Shown here piece by piece: positions 27,834-36,255 of a stretch of DNA of 64,000 nt (positions within the stretch are counted from its first letter, which is position 1; each line of letters begins with the position of its first letter). The position numbers were made by a program, and so were the translations under genes. Below the pieces are notes generated by a model. It worked only from the letters and a program-made list of their open reading frames with translations, had not been told where the DNA came from and ran no database searches. This stretch comes from MGIIb-Q1 sp964342465 (GTDB lineage Archaea > Thermoplasmatota > Poseidoniia > Poseidoniales > Thalassarchaeaceae), in assembly GCA_964342465.1 (NCBI GenBank), contig CAYFFQ010000004.1, forward strand, positions 62,001-126,000. Reading direction: 5' to 3'.

Positions 27834-29156
27834 ATGTCTGGCAAGGTCATCAACGACACGATACACGGAATGTTCCGTATCGAAGGGGTAAGAGAAGAAC
27901 TCCTGACGACCCCCGAATTCAACAAACTCAGTCATATCAAACAACTCGGATTAGCACATCTGGTCTTTCCAGGGGCGCACCACACACGCTTTGAGCACTC
28001 ACTTGGTTGTTCACACATAGGCGGTCTGATGGCCGATTCGGTTGGGCTCGATGAGCACGAAAAGACGATTGTTCAGGTCGCAGGGATGCTGCACGATGTA
28101 GGGCATGGCCCTTACTCACACACCCTAGAGCACATTCTTCATGAGAGGGGTGGGGCGGACCACATGCACATCACCGAGGGTATAATCACCGGGGCCTACG
28201 ATATTCTCAGAGCCGATGAGCATTCGCTTTTTGATGATAGAAAGCGCATTCCGGATATTTTGGAGAAACATGGCATTGAGCCAGAAGAGGTTGCTGGCCT
28301 GATTCACGGCGCTGATGCCGCTGGAACCGAGAGGAATCTATTCAATTGGATTGAGGGGGCTAGCAGTTTTGAGACGCAAGACAACACTCTCGCTCACCTC
28401 ATTCATGGACCAGTGGACTGCGACCAACTCGACTACCTCTTGCGAGATGCACACTTCACCGGGGTGAGGCATGGGGTTGTCGACCATCTGAGATTGGTTG
28501 AGTGTCTTGAGAGGCATGGAGGAGATGTCGCCGTCCATGAGGGGGGAGTGCCGTCACTGGAGGGAATGCTGATGGCGCGTGGGTTGATGTATTCGGCCGT
28601 CTATTTCCACAAGGTGACAAGAGTCACTGAGATGATGCTTTCGCGAGCCGTCGAGAGGGCTGGCGACGACCTTCCCGATGCAGTCGACATGCAACGAATG
28701 GTCGATGCTGAGATTTGGCAGGCGTTGTCAGAAGCGGGTGGTATCGCCAAAGATATGCTTAGAAGGCTGAAATATCGTCAATTGTTGAAGGTCTGTGTGA
28801 CTCGGCGGGCGGAAGAATTCGATGAAGAACAGATTGCACGCCTGATTCATCTCGCCCAAAATGGCGAGGAGCGACGGGCGGTGGAGGATGAAATCGCCAG
28901 CCGAGCCGGAGTTCCTAACGGATATGTCGCACTGGATGTGCCGAGTGTCAAACTGCTCCTCTCCGAGCCTCGGATGGCTGCAGTCGATGTGCGAATAATT
29001 GGCAGGGATGGCAAGACACGCTGGTTCCGCGAACACACCCCCATTGCCGATGCTCTGAGGCGGCGACAGGTATCACAGGCGGCGATGTTCATCATGACCC
29101 TTCCAGAGGCGACGAAGAAGGTGAGTGAAATAGCAGAACGCATCATCTTCAACTGA
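27834..29156 (+). CDS. HD-domain phosphohydrolase (COG1078 type)
   Basis: 440-aa metal-dependent phosphohydrolase. The HD motif is complete: His55 in RFEHSLG, His87-Asp88 in MLHDVGHGPYSHTLEH, and a later Asp in DQLDYLLRDAHFTG. Such proteins, related to dNTP triphosphohydrolases and SAMHD1, hydrolyse nucleotides, though the substrate of this subfamily is often unproven. The start ATG has GAGAGGTGA 4-5 nt upstream. The 257 bp before it contain nothing I recognise. Monocistronic, divergent from the GH114-like gene. Confidence 0.85.
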   Translation: MSGKVINDTIHGMFRIEGVREELLTTPEFNKLSHIKQLGLAHLVFPGAHHTRFEHSLGCSHIGGLMADSVGLDEHEKTIVQVAGMLHDVGHGPYSHTLEHILHERGGADHMHITEGIITGAYDILRADEHSLFDDRKRIPDILEKHGIEPEEVAGLIHGADAAGTERNLFNWIEGASSFETQDNTLAHLIHGPVDCDQLDYLLRDAHFTGVRHGVVDHLRLVECLERHGGDVAVHEGGVPSLEGMLMARGLMYSAVYFHKVTRVTEMMLSRAVERAGDDLPDAVDMQRMVDAEIWQALSEAGGIAKDMLRRLKYRQLLKVCVTRRAEEFDEEQIARLIHLAQNGEERRAVEDEIASRAGVPNGYVALDVPSVKLLLSEPRMAAVDVRIIGRDGKTRWFREHTPIADALRRRQVSQAAMFIMTLPEATKKVSEIAERIIFN

Positions 29157-29343
29157 ACATTCCATCTCAGAATGGCACTTTCAATCCATTTTTGCAATTG
29201 TGTTCATCTTCACCTCGATGCAGTTCGATATAAGGGAGAGGGGCACTATTGGAGAACACTTGGTGGGTAATAGTGAAAAGGGGCACTTGAGTCGCCGGCC
29301 AAGAACAGAGTGAAGCGCTGTTCAGCATCCTTCGGTGAGAAAT

Positions 29344-30705
29344 ATGCACCAACACCTGCAAGATGTCTTTGAGATTGTAAAGAGGAGAGACCCCGACCAG
29401 CCAGAGTTCCATCAGGCGGTATTGGAGGTTCTTGAGAGCCTGAGTCCGGTGGTGGAAGCGCGCCCGGAATTTGTCAGAGCGAACATCTTTCAGCGAGTCT
29501 GTGAACCGGAAAGGCTGGTTCAGTTCAGAGTACCTTGGATAGATGATGAGGGCAACATTCAGGTCAATCGGGGATTCAGAATCCAATTCAATGGCTCTAT
29601 TGGGCCATACAAGGGTGGACTGAGATTCCACCCGACAGTCAATCTCTCGATTCTGAAGTTCCTCGCCTTCGAACAGATTTTCAAAAACAGTCTGACAGGG
29701 CTGCCGATGGGTGGCGGAAAGGGTGGGTCGGACTTCGACCCCAAGGGAAAGTCTGACAATGAAGTGATGAGATTCTGTCAATCGTTCATGACCGAGTTGC
29801 AACGCCACATCGGAGCCGACACCGATGTGCCGGCCGGCGACATCGGTGTTGGCGGCAGAGAAATCGGATTTCTCTACGGGATGTACAAGAAACTGAGAAA
29901 CGAGTTCACCGGAGTTCTTACTGGCAAGGGGCTGGAGTACGGTGGCTCTCTGATTCGTCCAGAAGCGACAGGATATGGTCTGGTCTACTTCGTGCGCGAG
30001 ATGCTTGCTGTGAAGGGGGAGACCTTCGAGGGCAAGTCCGTCTCCATCTCTGGTTCTGGAAATGTCGCTCAATACGCCTGTGAAAAGGTCACTCAACTCG
30101 GGGGAAAGGTGGTCACCTTCTCTGACAGTAGTGGGTTTATCCATGACCCTGACGGTATTGATGCTGATGAATTGGCTTGGATAATTGACCTCAAGAATGT
30201 CAAGCGAGGCCGAATAAAGGATTACGCAGCACACCGCGGATTGGAATACACACCGAGAGACAAGTCGCTTGAATACAATCCGATTTGGCAGATACCTGTT
30301 GACATCGCCCTCCCCTGTGCTACTCAGAATGAGTTGAACGGAATGGATGCAGAACATCTTGTGGCGAACGGCGTAAAATTCGTCGGTGAGGGGGCAAATA
30401 TGCCTTGTACTCCTGACGCTGTGGATGTATTCCACGCCAACGGGGTTAGATTCGCCCCCGGCAAGGCGTCGAATGCCGGTGGAGTTGCCACCTCGGGATT
30501 GGAGATGAGTCAGAACAGCCAGCGACTCGGCTGGTCGCGGGCTGAGGTCGATGCCCGTCTGGATGCCATCATGGTCGGCATCCATCAGAAGGCGTTTGAT
30601 ACCGCGAAGAAGTATGGTCAAGAGGGCAACTATGTTTTTGGAGCCAACATCGCCGGATTCGAGAAGGTAGCCGATGCCATGCTGGCGCAGGGCTCGTGGG
30701 GATGA
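29344..30705 (+). CDS. gdhA: Glutamate dehydrogenase (bacterial hexameric type)
   Basis: 453 aa from ATG 29344 (GTG 29335 also possible). The protein follows the NADP-type GDH sequence: RVPWIDDEGNIQVNRGFRIQ, GPYKGGLRFHPTVNLSILKF, GLPMGGGKGGSDFDPKG with the catalytic-site lysine, DTDVPAGDIGVGGREIG, and the Rossmann segment SISGSGNVAQYA. It interconverts 2-oxoglutarate plus ammonium and glutamate. The approximately 450-residue length and motifs are those of the bacterial/fungal class, not the shorter archaeal GDH, which suggests transfer from bacteria. It complements the glutamate synthase operon later in the window. A TATA-like GATATAAG lies at 29227-29234. Confidence 0.95.
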   Translation: MHQHLQDVFEIVKRRDPDQPEFHQAVLEVLESLSPVVEARPEFVRANIFQRVCEPERLVQFRVPWIDDEGNIQVNRGFRIQFNGSIGPYKGGLRFHPTVNLSILKFLAFEQIFKNSLTGLPMGGGKGGSDFDPKGKSDNEVMRFCQSFMTELQRHIGADTDVPAGDIGVGGREIGFLYGMYKKLRNEFTGVLTGKGLEYGGSLIRPEATGYGLVYFVREMLAVKGETFEGKSVSISGSGNVAQYACEKVTQLGGKVVTFSDSSGFIHDPDGIDADELAWIIDLKNVKRGRIKDYAAHRGLEYTPRDKSLEYNPIWQIPVDIALPCATQNELNGMDAEHLVANGVKFVGEGANMPCTPDAVDVFHANGVRFAPGKASNAGGVATSGLEMSQNSQRLGWSRAEVDARLDAIMVGIHQKAFDTAKKYGQEGNYVFGANIAGFEKVADAMLAQGSWG

Positions 30706-30899
30706 ACAGCGAGAAACCACCCTTGGGAGTGCTTCTCTCCCGCGCCCTTTCGCGCCCATCACGGTTGTAGAGTTCTCTCCAGTGGTACTTTTGAATCTCA
30801 ATGTGGCGTATTTTCGCGCTCATGCGCCTCTATTGCGCCCACTATCGTATCTTCGCGCTCGCCGCTGATGTGGTGGTTATCATCAATCTGCAAGCTGGT

Positions 30900-31190
30900 T
30901 CAGATGGATGTTGGGGCGACATGGTCGTCATCTTTATTGGAATCAAACGTGATTCTGCTCCAAACGCCTGACATCAGGTCATCGTGGTGTTTCTTGCAGT
31001 AGTTGAACCGACGATAGGCCTCGCGAAAGGAGTAGGCTTTCTTTCCGGTGGCGACGAGGTATCCTTCTGGTGAAAGCCGACTCACCACTGTTCCTTCTGA
31101 ATCGCACCCAGGGAAGTCACAACGAGGTCCGACATTGGTCGCAGATTCGCCCTCGTCAGCCACCTTTTCACCTCCCACCGATGTAATCAT
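30900..31190 (-). CDS. Small putative zinc-binding protein
   Basis: 96-aa acidic protein with a cysteine/histidine set typical of a zinc ribbon or knuckle: C-x4-C in CDFPGCDSEG and a later YCKKHHDDL with Cys-x2-His-His. No family is recognised. It lies 21 bp downstream of the biotin carrier gene and in the same direction, so it is probably the last gene of the carboxylase operon. The metal site is inferred from residues only. Confidence 0.6.
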   Translation of the reverse strand: MITSVGGEKVADEGESATNVGPRCDFPGCDSEGTVVSRLSPEGYLVATGKKAYSFREAYRRFNYCKKHHDDLMSGVWSRITFDSNKDDDHVAPTSI

Positions 31191-31211
31191 TTCACTGAAC
31201 GGTTAATTGTC

Positions 31212-31628
31212 TTACGCTTCCTCTTCTGCTTCCGCTGGCGGTTCTATGACGACCAATGGGAGATTTGCTTCAATGTTCTCACCCTGCTCGCAATTTACTT
31301 CCACGACCTCGCCAGAAATCGGTGCGGTGACCTCGTTCTGCATCTTCATCGCCTCTAAAATCAGAATGACATCACCTTCTTCAACAGATTGACCGACTTC
31401 TACTTCCACTGTGATTATCTTGCCGGGAATGGAACTTGAGACGACTCCAGATTTCTTCCGCTTCTTCCCTCCTCGCCGTTTGCGAGAGGTGCCAGTGGGG
31501 GCGTTCTCCCCTTCCACAGAGATAGTGAAGGTCTCTCCCTCAACGGTGGCCACCCAATTATCTCCATCCGCTTCAAGTTCAACTTCAAAGGTCTCCCCAT
31601 TGATGGTGACTCTCTTGGTTTCTCCCAC
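31212..31628 (-). CDS. Biotin carboxyl carrier protein
   Basis: 138 aa. The C-terminal 75 residues form a biotinyl domain with the AMKM motif and Lys95 as the biotin attachment site (ILEAMKMQNEV), followed by SGEVVEVNCEQG. A basic linker (RKRRGGKKRKK) joins it to an N-terminal domain. This arrangement matches the carrier subunits of propionyl/methylmalonyl-CoA carboxylases or decarboxylases. It sits four bp after the 121-aa protein gene. Biotinylation would need a ligase such as the fusion at 57.7 kb. Confidence 0.92.
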   Translation of the reverse strand: MGETKRVTINGETFEVELEADGDNWVATVEGETFTISVEGENAPTGTSRKRRGGKKRKKSGVVSSSIPGKIITVEVEVGQSVEEGDVILILEAMKMQNEVTAPISGEVVEVNCEQGENIEANLPLVVIEPPAEAEEEA

Positions 31629-31632
31629 CGGC

Positions 31633-31998
31633 TCACCTCCATCTCGCTCGCTTGGCGCGGCTGTAGGCTAGCCCGTTCAACCCTAGAGCCTGCCGCCGAT
31701 GGTCTTGTGCCCACGAACTACCGAGCATTCGGCCAACATTTCCTTGCGCTGATTCATCCCCTCCATTCATCGAAATAACTGCCATGAGGGCGGCGAGGCG
31801 ACGCAATTGTGACCTCTCGGAAATGTGTCTTTCGACATCAGATTCACCTATTGGTTGTGCTCGGTTGGATGATTCCCCGTCATCGATAATCTCCTTCTGG
31901 GGCGGATTGGTTGGGCCGGTGAATTCCGTGATATCAGACAGAGGGCCCCTTGCGGAATGAAGGATTTTGGCTAGCGATTCGCTGTAAGTTTCCTCCAT
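31633..31998 (-). CDS. Small subunit-like protein of the carboxylase operon
   Basis: 121-aa protein between the carboxyltransferase and the biotin carrier genes, spaced 9 and 4 bp from them. In related operons this slot often holds a small gamma/delta/epsilon subunit. Here the protein has no membrane helix. It contains an acidic, Pro-rich N-terminal half and a helical segment HISERSQLRRLAALMAVISM. I do not recognise a family. Position suggests it stabilises the carboxylase complex. Confidence 0.55.
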   Translation of the reverse strand: MEETYSESLAKILHSARGPLSDITEFTGPTNPPQKEIIDDGESSNRAQPIGESDVERHISERSQLRRLAALMAVISMNGGDESAQGNVGRMLGSSWAQDHRRQALGLNGLAYSRAKRARWR

Positions 31999-32007
31999 TT
32001 TCCGACC

Positions 32008-33561
32008 TCACAAGGGTATGTTACCGTGTTTTCGAGCCGGTCTCTCTTCCTGTTTGTCCAACAGCATTCCCAACGCCTTACACAGTTTCTCTCTCGTCAG
32101 ACGGGGTTCAATCACATCATCGAGATAACCGAGAGCCGCCGCCTTGTATGGATTGGCGAACAATTCTCCGTACTCTTCCACCAATCTCTCCCTCTCTTGG
32201 TCGGGGTTGGTGGCTGTCTGAATCCTCTTGCGGTGGATGATTTGCACCGCGCCATCCGCCCCCATCACCGCTAGTTGGGCGGTCGGCCAAGCGATGTTGT
32301 AGTCGCCACGAATATGTTTTGAGCACATCACATCGTATGCCCCTCCGTAGGCCTTTCTCATGATGACGGTCATCTTCGGGACGGTCGCTTCTGAATACGC
32401 ATAGAGCAGTTTCGCACCATGTCTGATAATTCCGCCCCACTCCTGATTGGCACCTGGGAGGAAACCGGGGACATCGACGAAAGTAAGGAGTGGTATGTTG
32501 AACGCATCACAGAAGCGAACGAATCTCGCCGCCTTGACTGACGCATCGATGTCAAGGCAGCCGGCAAGGTGATTCGGCTGATTGCCGATGATTCCAACCG
32601 TGTTGCCATTGAGACGACCATATCCCACGACGATGTTTTTGGCGAAGTCAGCCTGAACTTCCAAAAAGGCACCTTCATCAACTATGGTGGAGATGACTTC
32701 GGTGACATCGTATGGTTTCTGTGGGTCCTCTGGGACTAGTTCTTGTAGTTCTTCACACATCCTCTCCACATCGTCACGGTTTGGTCTAGGGGGTGTTCTC
32801 TCAAGGTTGTTCTGAGGGAGGTGTGAGACCAGTTCTCGCACAGTGGAAAGAGCGTCTTCATCGTCGGTGGCAGTAAAGTGAGTCACTCCTGACATGCTTG
32901 CATGGGTTGATGCGCCACCTAACTCCTCAAAAGAAACCTCTTCGTTCGTCACCGTTTTGATCACTTCTGGTCCGGTGATGAACATGTGTGCTGTCTTGTC
33001 GACCATGATAACGAAATCGGTGATGGCAGGGCTGTAGACAGCGCCACCTGCACATGGTCCCATGATGATGCTGATTTGAGGAATGATTCCACTGGCTCGG
33101 ACATTTCTGAAGAATATCTCAGCATAACTGCCGAGACTCGCAACTCCCTCCTGTATTCGCGCACCGCCGCTATCATTGAGGCCAATAACAGGTGCGCCGG
33201 TTTTCATCGCCATGTCGAGGACTTTGCAGATTTTCAGACCATGCATTTCACCAAGACTACCGCCATAGACTGTGAAATCCTGAGCAAAACAGTATATTGG
33301 CCGTCCATCGATTGTTCCATGACCTGTCACCACACCGTCGCCGGGGATGACATTCTGGTCCATCCCGAAATCCCGACATCGGTGTTCAACGAGAGAATCG
33401 TACTCCTGAAACGAGCCTTCGTCAAGCAGCAGTTCGAGGCGCTCGCGCGCCGTCATCTTGCCTTTGTTGTGCTGCGCATCAACTCTCTGAGTGCCGCCGC
33501 CTGCTGCGGCAACAGCCTTTCGGCGGCGCAAGTCACCCAACCTCTCCTCAGTCGAATCCAT
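32008..33561 (-). CDS. pccB: Acyl-CoA carboxylase carboxyltransferase subunit (propionyl/methylmalonyl-CoA type)
   Basis: 517 aa from ATG 33561; the frame begins at 33594. Crotonase-like carboxyltransferase with the two oxyanion regions intact: GGSLGEMHGLKICKVLDMAM with LNDSGGARIQEGV, and in the second half FVDVPGFLPGANQEWGGIIRHGAKLLYA and MRKAYGGAYDVM. The enzyme transfers a carboxyl group between biotin and an acyl-CoA. With the B12-binding mutase subunit and MeaB opposite, propionyl-CoA or methylmalonyl-CoA is the likely substrate, though acetyl-CoA is possible. No biotin carboxylase subunit is in the window. Confidence 0.93.
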   Translation of the reverse strand: MDSTEERLGDLRRRKAVAAAGGGTQRVDAQHNKGKMTARERLELLLDEGSFQEYDSLVEHRCRDFGMDQNVIPGDGVVTGHGTIDGRPIYCFAQDFTVYGGSLGEMHGLKICKVLDMAMKTGAPVIGLNDSGGARIQEGVASLGSYAEIFFRNVRASGIIPQISIIMGPCAGGAVYSPAITDFVIMVDKTAHMFITGPEVIKTVTNEEVSFEELGGASTHASMSGVTHFTATDDEDALSTVRELVSHLPQNNLERTPPRPNRDDVERMCEELQELVPEDPQKPYDVTEVISTIVDEGAFLEVQADFAKNIVVGYGRLNGNTVGIIGNQPNHLAGCLDIDASVKAARFVRFCDAFNIPLLTFVDVPGFLPGANQEWGGIIRHGAKLLYAYSEATVPKMTVIMRKAYGGAYDVMCSKHIRGDYNIAWPTAQLAVMGADGAVQIIHRKRIQTATNPDQERERLVEEYGELFANPYKAAALGYLDDVIEPRLTREKLCKALGMLLDKQEERPARKHGNIPL

Positions 33562-33781
33562 CCGGCCCAATCCTTTCCGGACATGACTCGCCAATTAACT
33601 ATGGGGGTCAAATCGCAGAATAACTCCATTCGGACTTTGGGAATGGACTTGGGTTTCTTCCTTGGCAAAGTTCTATCAAAAAATATGATGATGCGTATTC
33701 TCTATAATTGGGGCTACGAAAAAACCACACATATCGGGTGGTGCCCTCTATGAATCGAGGGTTCACTAACACACAAACCAT

Positions 33782-33907
33782 TTATTCCTCTTGGATTTGA
33801 TAGCGGCCATTCAGTGCTCCCTCTTCTCCGTCGATGTCTGCGGTCAATAATTCTGAATCGCAATCCCAACGATGTTTGTCTGCGCTCAATTCAAGTGGAA
33901 GCCACAT
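33782..33907 (-). CDS. Possible 41-aa acidic protein
   Basis: Short minus-strand frame in the divergent region between pccB and the mutase subunit (the gap 33562-33928 otherwise shows no gene). It begins MWLPLELSADKHRW and ends GRYQIQEE, with an acidic composition like that of real proteins here. No ribosome binding site or family is recognised. It may be a chance frame. Confidence 0.25.
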   Translation of the reverse strand: MWLPLELSADKHRWDCDSELLTADIDGEEGALNGRYQIQEE

Positions 33908-33928
33908 CTCGACGGGATGGAGATAGGC

Positions 33929-34366
33929 ATGCGTATCGTGATTGCCAAACCGGGCCTTGATGGTCACGACAGGGGTGCGAAGGTCGTCGCCCGCGCCCTC
34001 AGGGATGCCGGTCATGAGGTGATTTACACTGGCCTCAGACGAACCCCTGAACAGATAGTGAGATGCGTCCTCGATGAAGATGCGCAGATGTTAGGTCTCT
34101 CATCTCTCTCCGGCGCACACCTCTTCCTCTTTCCAAGAGTATGTCAACTGTTGAAGGAAGCTGGATTGGGAGATGTCGTGGTCTTTGGTGGGGGTATCAT
34201 TCCACAGGAAGACCGCGCCTGTTTGAGTGATGCCGGCATCAGAGCCATTTTCGGACCTGGGACGAGAATGGATGAATTGTGCGAGTTCGTTGAGGAAGCA
34301 GCGAGTCGCATCGATTCTGGGCAGAATGTTGGAGTTGGTTTTGACAGCGATTGGAAGTGGGCCTGA
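33929..34366 (+). CDS. Methylmalonyl-CoA mutase B12-binding subunit
   Basis: Small B12-binding protein (145 aa from ATG 33929; ATG 33917 also possible). It carries the cobalamin signature DGHDRG, whose His is the lower axial cobalt ligand, plus GLSSLSGAHL and the Gly-rich VVFGGGIIPQED of the Rossmann-like fold. It is the separate C-terminal domain of adenosylcobalamin methylmalonyl-CoA mutase, as in other archaea. GGAG lies 6 nt upstream of the chosen start. The large catalytic subunit is not in the window. Confidence 0.88.
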   Translation: MRIVIAKPGLDGHDRGAKVVARALRDAGHEVIYTGLRRTPEQIVRCVLDEDAQMLGLSSLSGAHLFLFPRVCQLLKEAGLGDVVVFGGGIIPQEDRACLSDAGIRAIFGPGTRMDELCEFVEEAASRIDSGQNVGVGFDSDWKWA

Positions 34367-34376
34367 GGGTATCTTG

Positions 34377-35249
34377 ATGTCCGAAGAACTGATTCAGAAG
34401 GCCATCGCCGGAGAGCGCAGAGCACTAGCCAAACTTCTCACCGCCTGTGAGAAGGGAGAAGTGACCAGCCAATCATTGGAGAACTACGAAATCCCGATTG
34501 AGTCGGTCACAATCGGAGTAACTGGTGCGCCGGGTGTCGGTAAGAGTAGTCTCATTGAAGCACTTCTCGCTTACTGGTCACAAGAGCAGAGGATGGTTGC
34601 AGTTATTGCAGTTGACCCATCATCTCCCATAACTGGAGGTGCTTTGCTCGGCGACCGAGTGAGGATGGATACAGCAGATGATGATGACAATGTATTCGTC
34701 CGGTCTATAGCATCAAAGAACCAACCGGGCGGCCTCCCCCAAGCGGTCGCTATCTCAGCCGATGTGCTGAAGTTATGCGGCTACAATCCAGTCCTGATAG
34801 AGACAGTCGGAGCCGGCCAGTCAGAGGTGAGAATAGTCGCAATGGCTGAAAGAATAGTGTTGGTCGAAGCACCTAATGCTGGTGATGAGGTGCAAGCAGC
34901 CAAAGCGGGAGTGATTGAACTTGCAGACCTGCTGGTAGTCAACAAGGCAGACTTGGATGGGGCAGAACAGACCGCCACTCGCCTCATATCCTCATTGTCC
35001 TATTCCGAGTCCCCACCTGAAGTATTGCTCACCTCAACGACAACTCACCAAGGAATCAAGAAACTAGGAGAAGTGCTAGTCAATCTCCCTCAGAGGGAGG
35101 GAGCGGAAATCGCCCGCCATAGGGAACGTCTGTTGGCTGCGTGGGACCAAGCACTACTGGAAAGACCAGACCTTGATGATGTTCTTCAGGCATTGACCTC
35201 TGGAGAGGAATCTGCATCGTCATGGGTCGGAGATACTCTTGGGTGGTAG
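34377..35249 (+). CDS. meaB: MeaB/ArgK-type G3E-like GTPase
   Basis: 290 aa from ATG 34377, ten bp after the mutase subunit stop; the frame is open further upstream but overlaps that gene. Walker A GAPGVGKSS (50-58), VDPSSPITGGALLGDRVRM, the base-specificity loop NKAD, and ETVGAGQSE are conserved. MeaB protects and loads B12 on methylmalonyl-CoA mutase using GTP. The tight spacing with the B12-binding subunit supports this role. Confidence 0.93.
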   Translation: MSEELIQKAIAGERRALAKLLTACEKGEVTSQSLENYEIPIESVTIGVTGAPGVGKSSLIEALLAYWSQEQRMVAVIAVDPSSPITGGALLGDRVRMDTADDDDNVFVRSIASKNQPGGLPQAVAISADVLKLCGYNPVLIETVGAGQSEVRIVAMAERIVLVEAPNAGDEVQAAKAGVIELADLLVVNKADLDGAEQTATRLISSLSYSESPPEVLLTSTTTHQGIKKLGEVLVNLPQREGAEIARHRERLLAAWDQALLERPDLDDVLQALTSGEESASSWVGDTLGW

Positions 35250-35250
35250 A

Positions 35251-35898
35251 ATGGAGGAGAGCGTGCTTCTCGATGAGGGCTCGTACGAGCCAGACCATGT
35301 AAAACACAGTGTCGGTGGAATCGCCGGCCACAGCCTCAGAAGAATGGTACATCTTTCGATGGCGGGATTCCCATACCTATACTATTGGCACGGCGACTCT
35401 GTGGGGGGGGTAGTCTCACTCTCATCGAGCCAACTCGTTTGGTTAATTATTGGAATAATCGCAGTGGCAGAAGCAGTTCGCTTGAAGTTGGGATTCACGA
35501 TAATCGGTCAGAGGGAATATGAGGCGAGGCAACTTAGTGCGCTTTTCTGGGGGGCTACTGGGCTCGCTCTCACTTTTTTGCTCGCACCCCCTGTCGGTCT
35601 TCGTAGTGCGGCGCTCGGCACTCCTCTTGTGTGGGGGCTCGCATTTGGTGACCCGGTAATGGGTGAATCGCGCCGCGCCGGCCTCTCCAAGAACCAAGTT
35701 TTCTTTGTCGGGCTAGGGGTGGTAACTGTGTGTTGGGTATTGGCTTGGTATTTTTTGGCCACTCCTCTCATTTTCGTTCTGTTGATGCCGCTAGTGCAAA
35801 CAGCATCAGAATTGCCTCGGCTTCGTTGGATTGATGACAACGGCACGATGATTCTATTCCCTCTATTGGCGATTTTGATTCTATCTATGATTGTCTGA
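35251..35898 (+). CDS. Polytopic membrane protein, possibly dolichol kinase-like
   Basis: 215 aa from ATG 35251, directly after the MeaB stop. About six hydrophobic helices; the N-terminal segment GHSLRRMVHLSMAGFPY followed by EAVRLKLGFTIIGQREYEARQ and WGLAFGDPVMGESRR resembles the prenol kinase/CTP-transferase family (SEC59-like), in which a GD-containing loop binds the nucleotide. The resemblance is modest. Probably co-transcribed with meaB, though the functions need not be related. Confidence 0.6.
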   Translation: MEESVLLDEGSYEPDHVKHSVGGIAGHSLRRMVHLSMAGFPYLYYWHGDSVGGVVSLSSSQLVWLIIGIIAVAEAVRLKLGFTIIGQREYEARQLSALFWGATGLALTFLLAPPVGLRSAALGTPLVWGLAFGDPVMGESRRAGLSKNQVFFVGLGVVTVCWVLAWYFLATPLIFVLLMPLVQTASELPRLRWIDDNGTMILFPLLAILILSMIV

Positions 35899-35955
35899 AT
35901 CTAGTGTGCGTTCAATCGCTATGGTTAAAATCCAATTTCCTCTGGCGTAGGTCGT

Positions 35956-36063
35956 ATGAGCGAAGAGGCACTTCAGGACGACGCCCCATCACAGAGCCTC
36001 TATCTACTCGCTTGGTCAGTTTCACTGATTTTGACCTTCATCATCGGCGTCACTTATTGGTGA
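35956..36063 (+). CDS. 35-aa single-helix membrane protein
   Basis: Short open frame starting MSEEALQDDAPSQSLY and continuing into one hydrophobic helix (LLAWSVSLILTFIIGV) ending TYW. The acidic N-terminus and single helix resemble small membrane proteins seen beside respiratory or transport genes. It is the only coding candidate in the stretch between the membrane protein and asnB. No obvious family. Confidence 0.4.
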   Translation: MSEEALQDDAPSQSLYLLAWSVSLILTFIIGVTYW

Positions 36064-36255
36064 GATGTACACATCATCTCTTCACTTCTGTGGGGTGTGT
36101 CATCCGTTGGGTTTTACCACCACATTTTGAGGAAATGGTCAATTCTAGGATGGGTTAGACCCATCATCAATCGACGCTCGCCGTCACTAGCATCCCCTCG
36201 GTTGAATTGTTCCTTCCACACGCGTTGATAGGTGATGAGTGGTGCGCAGGAGTGG

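Noticed and set aside
29167..30801. Minus-strand frame of 544 codons opposite gdhA
   Set aside because: It mirrors gdhA, which has full family motifs; the antisense product has none.
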